Of a stretch of DNA of 64,000 nucleotides, positions 49,643-56,891 are shown piece by piece. Position 1 is the stretch's first letter, and each line of letters starts with the position of its first letter. The notes below the pieces were generated by a model that was not told the origin of the DNA, searched no databases, and saw only the letters and a list, made by a program, of their open reading frames with translations. The stretch spans positions 62,001-126,000 of the forward strand of contig DASXGW010000004.1 in assembly GCA_036488875.1 (NCBI GenBank). The letters run 5' to 3'. The translations under genes were made by a program, and so were the position numbers. The stretch is from Candidatus Baltobacteraceae bacterium. GTDB taxonomy: Bacteria; Vulcanimicrobiota; Vulcanimicrobiia; Vulcanimicrobiales; Vulcanimicrobiaceae.

Positions 49643-51043
49643 GTGAGCGTTTCCAACAGCAATCTTCCGGTTCCGATCCACGCGGCGGCGCTCGTCATGC
49701 GCGAGCTTCCCGCGTCGAGTCTCGTCATTGAAGGCGAGGGCGTGCGTTTGGGCGGCGAGCTGCGGCGGCTGCGCGGCATGCGCGCGCGCTACAGCTTGAC
49801 GCTCGCCAACGACTCGCCGCTGCACCTCATGGTGACGTTGCGCGCGCGGCGCGGCGACATCGAACGGCGTCTTCCGCCCGGCGAGTTCTGGATCGATCCG
49901 CACGCGCACGCCGATCTGGTCATCGACGTCCCGTCACACATTGCGTACGCCGGCGGATCGCTGGTCGTGCGCTTAGTCAACGCGCAGATTCACGAAATGG
50001 TCGCGCCGCTGCCGGGACCGGCGGGAATTCTCGGCGCGATCGGCGGCGGACTGACGGTTGCCGCGATCGCCGCCGCGTTCGTCTTTGCAACGCCGCGCAT
50101 CGACGTGTTTGCCGTGCCGCCGATCGGCGTCGCGAACTCGCTGCTGCGCGTTCCCTATAAAACCGGCGGCCTCGGTGCGAGCAGCTACACGCTCGTCGAC
50201 GACCGCGGCGTCACCGTAAAGACCGGCGCGATCAAAAAGCGCGAGGGCACGATCGCATTTACCTTGCCCTCCGCGCAGCGCACGCAGAGCTATATCTTAA
50301 AGATGCAGAGTCAAGGCGCACTCGGTACGGCCGAACGCGCCGAGCCGGTGACGGCGCTTCCCGAACCCGCGCTGCCGTCGTCGGCGGCGGCTGCGGAGAG
50401 CTCGCTCATCGAGTCGCTCGCGCTGGATTCGTCGCAAGTTCCCGACGGCGGTATCGTGACGGTACGCTATCGCACGAGCGCGCACAGCGGCGTCGTTTCG
50501 GTCAAAGACGCGCAGAACACGGTGTGGGCGCAGGAAAAGATTACACCCGACGGCGTGACCATGCTGCGCATCCCGCGTTTCGGGCGCGACAAAGAGCTGC
50601 GCGTCACGCTTGCCGTCGCGCGCGGCGACAACCATGCGTCGTCGTCGGTGGGCATGCAATCGATGGTGCCGACGCCCAAGCCCAACGTTGCAGCACCAAC
50701 GGTCGTTGCCGCAGCCGCGCCGGTAACTGCATCTGCGCCGCGCAACGATCCGCCGGTGCAGACGACGACGCCGCCGCCGGCCGACGCACAGAAGGTTTCG
50801 GTTGTCGGAACCAACATCGCGGGATTCACAGTGCACACGTCGATCGTCGCGGGCGCGGCCAACATACGGATCGCTTTAGAGACCGACGACGGCTCGACGA
50901 TCGCGTCGGAGTTCGTACCCGACGGCGCAACGACCGCCAGCATCGACGCACCGCCCGGAACGCACGGGCGTATCGTGTTGATCGCAACCTACGATCGCGG
51001 ACAAGGTCAAGAATCGACCGTCAAACCGATTGACATCCCTTAG
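49643..51043 (+). CDS. Membrane-anchored protein with beta-rich repeats, function unknown
   Basis: This 466-residue protein has no signal at its N-terminus. A beta-rich, Arg-rich domain of about 125 residues comes first (HAAALVMRELPASSLVIEGEG...), then one membrane helix around residues 128-150 (GPAGILGAIGGGLTVAAIAAAF), then an extracytoplasmic part with repeated immunoglobulin-like stretches (SLALDSSQVPDGGIVTVRYR, a Pro/Thr-rich linker near TTTPPPADAQK, then FTVHTSIVAGAANI). The first domain would therefore be cytosolic. It ends against the Tad genes and could belong to them, but no Tad family member has this layout. Confidence 0.5.
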   Translation: MSVSNSNLPVPIHAAALVMRELPASSLVIEGEGVRLGGELRRLRGMRARYSLTLANDSPLHLMVTLRARRGDIERRLPPGEFWIDPHAHADLVIDVPSHIAYAGGSLVVRLVNAQIHEMVAPLPGPAGILGAIGGGLTVAAIAAAFVFATPRIDVFAVPPIGVANSLLRVPYKTGGLGASSYTLVDDRGVTVKTGAIKKREGTIAFTLPSAQRTQSYILKMQSQGALGTAERAEPVTALPEPALPSSAAAAESSLIESLALDSSQVPDGGIVTVRYRTSAHSGVVSVKDAQNTVWAQEKITPDGVTMLRIPRFGRDKELRVTLAVARGDNHASSSVGMQSMVPTPKPNVAAPTVVAAAAPVTASAPRNDPPVQTTTPPPADAQKVSVVGTNIAGFTVHTSIVAGAANIRIALETDDGSTIASEFVPDGATTASIDAPPGTHGRIVLIATYDRGQGQESTVKPIDIP

Positions 51044-51053
51044 CCTATCGCGT

Positions 51054-51518
51054 CTAGTTTTGGATGACGGCTTGCGACGAACTCGTAAGCGTGATGCTCT
51101 TCGTCGTTATGAATGGAATCACGAACCTAATGGGTTTTGTCACGGTTATGTTCACGACGCATCCCGGAGTTTCGTCCGTGCCTGACCCGCACGTTCCCGT
51201 TGGCTGTAACTTATAGCTCGATGGCGGAGCGGTCCACGTCGGGGTGACGGCGGCGGGCGAAGCGAGGCCGGGAACTACCGATCGCACGTACGTCTGAATC
51301 TCTGCGGCCGTCGCCGGGCAGACGCTGCTATCCGAGCACACGTTTCCACGAACCGCAGCCCAGCGAGAGCCAATGCGCGCCGCATAATCGACGGTGTGCT
51401 TCAAGTACATGACGTAACCGAACTCGATGGCCGACATGAAGATAATCACCATGAACGGTGCGATCATGGCGAATTCGACGAGCGCTCCGCCACGCTGCGC
51501 TTCCCGACGCATTTTCAT
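51054..51518 (-). CDS. tadE: TadE-like minor pilin
   Basis: This 154-residue protein has a short basic leader, then GGALVEFAMIAPFMVIIFMSAIEFGYVMY, the hydrophobic helix of TadE-family pseudopilins with its conserved Glu. The rest is a small periplasmic domain with paired cysteines. TadE proteins are processed by the prepilin peptidase and may form part of the pilus or its initiation complex. It is the last gene of the minus arm and overlaps the TadE-like gene before it by 4 bases. Confidence 0.82.
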   Translation of the reverse strand: MKMRREAQRGGALVEFAMIAPFMVIIFMSAIEFGYVMYLKHTVDYAARIGSRWAAVRGNVCSDSSVCPATAAEIQTYVRSVVPGLASPAAVTPTWTAPPSSYKLQPTGTCGSGTDETPGCVVNITVTKPIRFVIPFITTKSITLTSSSQAVIQN

Positions 51519-52000
51519 TGCTGCACCCGCTGCACTGCCGTCCTCGTAACCGTAATGGTTGACGGCAGGAACGGTACCCGCGGAAGACCTGAGCTCGCTT
51601 TGCCGGTCAGGGTCACGGTGACGTATTGGACCGCGATGTTTGGGTAGCTGGTTTGCGCGCAGGTTGGATTTGCCGTCGGATTCGGCGACGGATTGGGGGT
51701 CGTCGCTACCCAGTACATGCAGTATTTCGTGGCGGTCGGCGCTGGGCTCGACGCCACCGAGCCAACGCCGTTATTTGACATATCGTTCTCGGCAGCCAAG
51801 ATCATACCCGCGCTATCCTCCGCGGCGCCCCCGCCTGGCTGCGCGCCATAAAGCGCGCCGGCGCGGGCCGCGTTAGCCACGACGATTCCGAAGTACGTGT
51901 AGCGTCCTAAAGCGATAATGCCGAGCGTGATGAGGAGTAGGAACGGCAGCACCAACGCAAACTCGACAATTGCATTTCCCGCCTGACGCGACGCGTTCAT
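51515..52000 (-). CDS. tadE: TadE-like minor pilin
   Basis: This 161-residue protein has the start RQAGNAIVEFALVLPFLLLITLGIIALGRYTYFG, with the Gly-x-x-x-x-Glu pilin pattern. The following domain has a linker rich in Pro/Asn (NPSPNPTANPT) and few charges. It resembles its neighbour in order but not in sequence beyond the N-terminal helix, so it is a separate TadE/TadF-type pseudopilin. It overlaps the TadG gene by 4 bases. Confidence 0.82.
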   Translation of the reverse strand: MNASRQAGNAIVEFALVLPFLLLITLGIIALGRYTYFGIVVANAARAGALYGAQPGGGAAEDSAGMILAAENDMSNNGVGSVASSPAPTATKYCMYWVATTPNPSPNPTANPTCAQTSYPNIAVQYVTVTLTGKASSGLPRVPFLPSTITVTRTAVQRVQQ

Positions 52001-53223
52001 TCGACGAGGGTCGCCCGTTCGGCGGAAAACGCAGTTCCGGTCGTGCCGGGATTGAAATTGTCGGTGTTGCTGCCGTTGAACGTCACGCTAGAAAAGACGA
52101 GGTCCCCGGTATAGTCGTGCGTGTGTTTCCCGTTTTCGGTATACGCTGCGGTTGGAAAATACCACATCCCCACGGCGTAAACGTCCGAACTTATAGTTAC
52201 TTTGTTCGTGTTGGCGGGCGGCTGGTAGAAGAGAACGCCCGCATACGTTCCGGTAGACGGTGCCGAGAACGCGGACGTTGTCGATCCGAGCGAGCCGTTC
52301 GACGGCTTCATCGCGCCGCTGGCGATGTAAAACGACGCCCCGCTTGAACCCGTTGTCACGTTAGCGCCGAACGTGACCCCGTTAACGAAGACGTAGTCTC
52401 CGGAAAAAACCACGGCCTTGCTAAAGTTCGGTGCATTGTAACACCCGGGCGCTACCGTACCGCTTGTGGGGACGGTCTTCGGAGCGCTGCAGGAAGGTGT
52501 CGTGCAGGTCGTAGTGTTGGGAACGCAGCTAAGTCCGAGGTCGGTGTTGCTCGCCTCCTCGTACGCAAGGCATCCCGGAACGAACGGGCACGGGTCGGGA
52601 ACGATGCCGGTGTAAGAGACGGCCGGGCCGTCCTTACAGCTTAGGTTGCTGTTTTTGGCGGAGTTGACGGTGATGTCCTTAATAGCGCTGTAACTGCCGC
52701 CGTTGCAGGTCAAGGTTCCGTTCGCGACGATCGCGCAGCCGGATCCCGCGGTCATTTTCTGACCATCAAGCTTCAAGGTTCCGGTGCTGCTATTGCCCGT
52801 CAGGCACTCATTTCCGACTTGGGCTAGTTTCGCCACGGCGGTCGTTTGGATTGCGCGTTTATTCCTACCGCTAAAAAATCCGCTGAAGAACGTGGGATAG
52901 CTCCTGGTAATGGTTACTTTCACCGCACCGTCACTGTCGGTCGTGTAGGCGTCGCTGTACCCCGTGTCGATAGCGAGCGTAGAGTTCGACGAGGTGTAAC
53001 CGTTACTCGTGGCATCGGCAAGACCGGCGTTCTCGGCGTTGGGCGACGGAAACACCGCGGCCTGGGCGGCGGCAATGGCTGCGCTGTCCGTAGCCGTCTG
53101 CTGGACCCGCTCTTGAGTACGGAAATAGCCGAGGTCGACGGCCAGTGCCGAAAGCCCGATGAACGACACCAGTAATAGACCGAAAAGCGGATAGACCTGT
53201 CCGCGCTGAGAGTTGGGCCTCAT
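51997..53223 (-). CDS. tadG: TadG-like pilus assembly protein
   Basis: This 408-residue protein has an N-terminal membrane segment with the TadG pattern RGQVYPLFGLLLVSFIGLSALAVDLGYF, then TQERVQQTATDSAAIAAA. The remaining part is long, Ser/Thr/Gly-rich and contains numerous cysteines (for example SCVPNTTTCTTPSC). Usual TadG proteins have a von Willebrand-like domain; it is not obvious here. ATG 53223 has a GGAGG site just before it. It is followed by two TadE-like genes. Confidence 0.75.
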   Translation of the reverse strand: MRPNSQRGQVYPLFGLLLVSFIGLSALAVDLGYFRTQERVQQTATDSAAIAAAQAAVFPSPNAENAGLADATSNGYTSSNSTLAIDTGYSDAYTTDSDGAVKVTITRSYPTFFSGFFSGRNKRAIQTTAVAKLAQVGNECLTGNSSTGTLKLDGQKMTAGSGCAIVANGTLTCNGGSYSAIKDITVNSAKNSNLSCKDGPAVSYTGIVPDPCPFVPGCLAYEEASNTDLGLSCVPNTTTCTTPSCSAPKTVPTSGTVAPGCYNAPNFSKAVVFSGDYVFVNGVTFGANVTTGSSGASFYIASGAMKPSNGSLGSTTSAFSAPSTGTYAGVLFYQPPANTNKVTISSDVYAVGMWYFPTAAYTENGKHTHDYTGDLVFSSVTFNGSNTDNFNPGTTGTAFSAERATLVE

Positions 53224-53295
53224 GGGGACCTCCGAACCGTAGTTGTGCACGGGCGCTGGCCGGGCTTCAACACAAGATATATCGGCCCACGCGGG

Positions 53296-54744
53296 CTACT
53301 GGTTGATCACCGTCGGTAGCATAACGAAGACCACGTTGGTTTCGTTGTTGGTGTAGTGGACCGACTGGAAGAGCTGCCCCAGAATCGGGATGGCGCTCAG
53401 GCCGGGCACCTTGAAGATTTCCTTCTGGGTCACGTGGCGCAAGAGGCCGCCCATAACGATGCCTTCGCCTTCGCTGGTCACGACGTCGGTCGACAACTGG
53501 CTGACCTTCAGGGCCGGGACCGTGGTGCCGTTCAGCGAGACCGCGTTGGCGAAGTCGAGGTCCGAGACGGTTGGAGCGATCTTGCATTCGATCTTGCCGT
53601 TGCCCAGGATCGTCGGCGTCACTTCGAGCTGCACGCCGTACTGCTGGAACTGCACGCTCACCGAACCGAGTCCCGACGAGTACGTGTACGGAATCTGACC
53701 GCCGACTAAGAACTTCGCGTCTTCGCCGGGGAGCGTCACGAGATCGGGCGACGAGAGAACCTTGGAGTGTCCCGACTGGAGGGCTAGATCGAAGGTCGGT
53801 GCCAGCGTAAACGTCCGGAAGAAAGCGCCGATCGTAAACGGTTTGCCGAGACCGCCTTCGTTCTCGACGATCGGAAACGAGGGCGTGCCGCTCAGCGCGT
53901 AGCGCGCGTTCTTTGAGCCGGGCGTAAACGACGCCGACTGAAGATACATGCCGAGGTTCGACAAGCCGGTGTTGTCGACTTCGAGTATGTACACTTTGAT
54001 GTCGACTTGGCTCACGAGATCGACTTGCAACCGATCGACCACCTTCGCGCTCGAGCCCAGAAAACGTCCGGCCAGGCCGCGCGCTTTCTCCATGACCATC
54101 TCGGCTTGCTGGCGATCGCGGACTTCACCGCTGACGATAATGTTGCCGGCGCTGCCTTGGCTTTGATCGTAGTCGAGATGAATGTTCGAAGCGCCCGGAA
54201 TGTGCGCGAGCTCTTCTTCGACCGCGCCCAGCGGGTGCGGCACGTACGTCGCGTTGACCAGCGTCTGATTCAGTTTATTGGCGATGACCGTAAAGCGCTT
54301 GAGAACCGCGTCGACGTAATCGGAATACGATTGATCTTTGACCGTTCCGCGAACGATGACGGCGTTGCGGAAGCTGACGACTTGCGCGCCCTGCACCTGA
54401 TTGTTCAGCGCCGCTTTGACCATCCGCGCGAGATCGTTGGTCTGCTGCGCGGAAACGTAAACTTCGTATTTCTCGGCGCCGCCGTACGACGACCACACGT
54501 ACACGGTGGTGCGTCCCGGGGCTTTTCCGTTGATGACGATTTGGCTGGTTCCGATGGGTGCGACGCCGGCGATCGTCGCATCGCCGGTGGCAACGCGCGT
54601 CAGGCCGGGTGCGTCGATGATCGTCGACGCGCCGGTTTCCAGCACGATTACGTCGGCGTCCGCGTTTGCCCGCGTTGACGCGATAAAGCAGACTCCTATG
54701 AGAAAAAGGAACGCTGCGAGAAGCCGCGCACAAGCCGTCGTCAT
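53296..54744 (-). CDS. cpaC: Tad/Flp pilus secretin (CpaC/RcpA type)
   Basis: This 482-residue protein has a signal peptide, an N-terminal BON-like domain (VVSFRNAVIVRGTVKDQ), a middle domain, and a C-terminal secretin with VQLEVTPTILGNGKI and TSEGEGIVMGGLLRHVTQ...VPGLSAIPILGQLF, the final beta-lip. It forms the outer-membrane channel for the pilus. It is the first gene of the minus arm, and a good promoter lies upstream (54795-54823). 72 bases separate it from tadG. Confidence 0.93.
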   Translation of the reverse strand: MTTACARLLAAFLFLIGVCFIASTRANADADVIVLETGASTIIDAPGLTRVATGDATIAGVAPIGTSQIVINGKAPGRTTVYVWSSYGGAEKYEVYVSAQQTNDLARMVKAALNNQVQGAQVVSFRNAVIVRGTVKDQSYSDYVDAVLKRFTVIANKLNQTLVNATYVPHPLGAVEEELAHIPGASNIHLDYDQSQGSAGNIIVSGEVRDRQQAEMVMEKARGLAGRFLGSSAKVVDRLQVDLVSQVDIKVYILEVDNTGLSNLGMYLQSASFTPGSKNARYALSGTPSFPIVENEGGLGKPFTIGAFFRTFTLAPTFDLALQSGHSKVLSSPDLVTLPGEDAKFLVGGQIPYTYSSGLGSVSVQFQQYGVQLEVTPTILGNGKIECKIAPTVSDLDFANAVSLNGTTVPALKVSQLSTDVVTSEGEGIVMGGLLRHVTQKEIFKVPGLSAIPILGQLFQSVHYTNNETNVVFVMLPTVINQ

Positions 54745-54794
54745 GCACCCGCGCTTAGCGCACGCTTGCCTTCATTCCTGCTCAAATAACGTCA

Positions 54795-54823
54795 AATATA
54801 GTAGGGAAAGGTTATAGCGTCAA
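54795..54823 (-). promoter_or_regulatory. Sigma70-type promoter of the secretin operon
   Basis: On the minus strand TTGACG (54823-54818) and TATATT (54800-54795) are separated by exactly 17 bases. Each box matches the consensus in at least four of six positions. Transcription would start about 45 bases before the secretin ATG at 54744. Confidence 0.65.
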
Positions 54824-54827
54824 CGTT

Positions 54828-54845
54828 CCGTTAATGCGTTAACGG
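54828..54845. promoter_or_regulatory. Inverted repeat upstream of the secretin promoter
   Basis: CCGTTAA and TTAACGG form a perfect seven-base inverted repeat with a TGCG spacer, directly upstream of the -35 box at 54818-54823 in the divergent region of the two Tad arms. Its place fits an activator site for the minus arm or an operator for both arms. Confidence 0.4.
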
Positions 54846-54911
54846 CTAAAACGAACGGCATTTCCTGACGAGAATTTTTCGGTGACCCCCCTTGCCTAAA
54901 GGAGCGCGAAA

Positions 54912-55364
54912 GTGTATTTTCGGGGCCAGGTGTACAAAATTTTTGCGGCGGCGGTAGTTACCGTCGCTATATCCGCTTTCTCGCCCGCAATGGCCGCCAC
55001 GCAGAGCGCGCCGGAGCCGGTTTCCGTCAACTCCAATATGACCGTAACGGTCGCGCCGGCGGTTGGCGGCGAAGCCATTACCGTGAACGGTACCGCGCCG
55101 GCGATGGCACCCGTAGTCGTTGTGCTGCACGCAGCGTTTTCGCGCGATCTGCCGGAGGTCTATCTCAATCGTCGTGACGTTTACGCCGATGCCGACGGGC
55201 ATTTCTCGGCGCTCGTTCCGATCGGGCCGGATTACTGGCGCGGCAGCATCATCACCGTGACGGCCAGTTCGTCGTCGGCAACGGCGTCGGCCACCGCACA
55301 AACAGTCGTGACCCTACCCAACCCCGGTGTCGTCGTCCCGGCCGACGCCGACCCCAATCACTAA
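54912..55364 (+). CDS. Small secreted protein at the head of the plus Tad arm
   Basis: This 150-residue protein has a signal peptide (to about residue 28, ending AMAA) and a mature part of beta-strand character (VSVNSNMTVTVAP, ITVNGTAPAMAPVVVVLHAAF). The start is GTG at 54912, chosen because AAGGAG lies 7 bases before it. The gene is upstream of the pilin and co-oriented with the Tad export genes, so it may be a periplasmic accessory or a minor pilus factor. No known family is recognised. Confidence 0.65.
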   Translation: MYFRGQVYKIFAAAVVTVAISAFSPAMAATQSAPEPVSVNSNMTVTVAPAVGGEAITVNGTAPAMAPVVVVLHAAFSRDLPEVYLNRRDVYADADGHFSALVPIGPDYWRGSIITVTASSSSATASATAQTVVTLPNPGVVVPADADPNH

Positions 55365-55403
55365 GGCCGATTCATCATCTCGCTTGGAGGCACGTTCTAA
55401 ATC

Positions 55404-55565
55404 ATGATTCAGACCCTCAAGGCTATGCTCGCGGACGAAGAAGGCGCGACGCTGGTTGAATACGCGCTGATCATCGCCCTGATCGCCGTCGTGGCGCTCT
55501 TGGCCATCAGCAAGCTCGGTACGAATGCCAGCACGACGCTCAGCAGCGCCGCCGCCAGCATCTAA
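55404..55565 (+). CDS. flp: Flp-type major pilin
   Basis: This 53-residue pilin has a short leader ending in Gly14, then the mature start ATLVEYALIIALIAVVALLA with Glu5 and Tyr6, the Flp hallmark. Cleavage after Gly14 by a prepilin peptidase would give a mature pilin of 39 residues. The ATG at 55404 follows a TGGAGG site at a distance of about 13 bases, which is long. It precedes the tadV gene and the rest of the Tad machine. Confidence 0.9.
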   Translation: MIQTLKAMLADEEGATLVEYALIIALIAVVALLAISKLGTNASTTLSSAAASI

Positions 55566-55582
55566 ACGCAGCAAAGCAACAA

Positions 55583-56044
55583 ATACCCACGTATCTTCCA
55601 TACGCGTGCGCGGCGATTGCCTGTACGGTCGCGGCCGTCAGCGATCTGCGCACGCGAAGGGTCCCCAACGCGATCCCGATTGCCCTAGCGGCTTTTGGAC
55701 TCGCGTATAACGCCTTCGGCGGATGGCGCCCAGCGCTCTCCGCCGTTGTCGCGGGGGTCGTGGTCCTGATCGTCGGCACGCTACCCTTCTCCCTCAAGGC
55801 GATCGGTGGCGGCGACGTCAAGCTTCTTGCATCGTGCGCGATCGTGTTTGGTCTAACCCAGGTGCTGCCGTTAGCTGTCTACACCGCTTTAGTGGGCGGT
55901 GTTCTTGCCATTGTGATGATCGCGTTGCGCAGGTTCGCCAAGCTAGACGATACGGTGCGAGTACCCTACGCCGTCGCGATAGCGGGCGCCGTTGGATGGA
56001 TCGCTTTGGCCGAAACGCTTCTCCCAAAGTTGAAATTGGTTTAA
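55583..56044 (+). CDS. tadV: Prepilin peptidase, TadV/CpaA type, without a standard start codon
   Basis: The frame encodes about 153 residues of A24 leader peptidase: first catalytic Asp in SDLRTRRVPN, second in GGGDVKLLAS, and four to five membrane helices. It cuts the Flp pilin leader and perhaps the TadE-like leaders. Upstream of the first catalytic site there is no in-frame ATG, GTG or TTG; the first available GTG is at 55760 and would remove the first Asp. Translation may start at the ATA at 55583 or via a different mechanism. The start given is a guess. Confidence 0.7.
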   Translation: MPTYLPYACAAIACTVAAVSDLRTRRVPNAIPIALAAFGLAYNAFGGWRPALSAVVAGVVVLIVGTLPFSLKAIGGGDVKLLASCAIVFGLTQVLPLAVYTALVGGVLAIVMIALRRFAKLDDTVRVPYAVAIAGAVGWIALAETLLPKLKLV

Positions 56045-56090
56045 CCTAGTAACAAAGAGTCGAACCCGTGCTACACGAAGGTTGTGATTC

Positions 56091-56891
56091 ATGAACAGGC
56101 GCAACATTACGATTGCCGTGGTCGGCGTTCTAGCGATCGGCATCGCCCTCGTTATCTATGGAATTCTGGCCACGCCGCGCAAGAGTTCGTCACCCCCGCG
56201 CAACGTGGTCATCGCCTCGATGAACATTCCGGCGAACTCGCGTATCGTACCGGCGATGGTCACCACCGAGCAGAAACCCACCGACCAGGTCGAGCCGACG
56301 GCATTGAGCGATCCGGCCGACGCGGTCGGAATGCTGGCCTCAGCCGATATTCCGCAAGGCGCCGTCCTGACGCCCCTGCGGCTATCCCGTCCGGCGCCGC
56401 AGCCGCAAGGCTTACAGGTCCCGGTTGGCCAGCGGGCCATTACCATTGCCGTCGATCCCGTGAAGGGCATTGCAGGATTGCTCATTCCGGGCGATCACGT
56501 CGACGTTCTAGCTTCACCGGTTCGCGGCGGCGCGATCGCGCCCAACGCGTACGCCATCGTCCGCGATGCCCGAATTCTTGCCGTCGGCCGGAACACCGGG
56601 ACGCCCGAAGCCGCCCCGAGCGCGTCGCCGGGGGCTGCTCCCGCGCCGAAACCGTCGCCCGCCAATAATACCTGGATCACGCTAGCCGTGAGTCCGCCGC
56701 AAGCCGATACCATAATGGCGGCTGATCTCGACGGCGTCGTACGTCTGGCACTGCGCTCTCCCCACGAGCCGGCGCGTTCGTTGTCCGCCGAAACGATCGT
56801 ATACGAAACGAAGAGAGGTCCCTCCGGACCGCCGAAGCCACAGGGAGTCGTGGTCGTCAACGGATCTTCAGTCACAAGGGTAGTTCCATAA
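56091..56891 (+). CDS. cpaB: Flp pilus assembly protein CpaB/RcpC
   Basis: This 266-residue protein has an N-terminal membrane anchor (ITIAVVGVLAIGIALVIYGIL), a SAF domain with VVIASMNIPANSRIVPAMV, and the CpaB core QVPVGQRAITIAVDPVKGIAGLLIPGDHVDVLA. A Pro/Ala-rich linker follows before the C-terminal strands. CpaB stabilises the secretin and links it to the inner-membrane machine. Its stop overlaps the fused ATPase start by 1 base. Confidence 0.93.
   Translation: MNRRNITIAVVGVLAIGIALVIYGILATPRKSSSPPRNVVIASMNIPANSRIVPAMVTTEQKPTDQVEPTALSDPADAVGMLASADIPQGAVLTPLRLSRPAPQPQGLQVPVGQRAITIAVDPVKGIAGLLIPGDHVDVLASPVRGGAIAPNAYAIVRDARILAVGRNTGTPEAAPSASPGAAPAPKPSPANNTWITLAVSPPQADTIMAADLDGVVRLALRSPHEPARSLSAETIVYETKRGPSGPPKPQGVVVVNGSSVTRVVP

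Noticed and set aside
54912-55364. The small secreted protein as a pilin
   Set aside because: It has a classical signal peptide rather than the Gly/Glu prepilin helix.
55723-56049. An alternative frame across the prepilin peptidase gene
   Set aside because: The peptide has no family features, whereas the other frame carries both catalytic Asp motifs.
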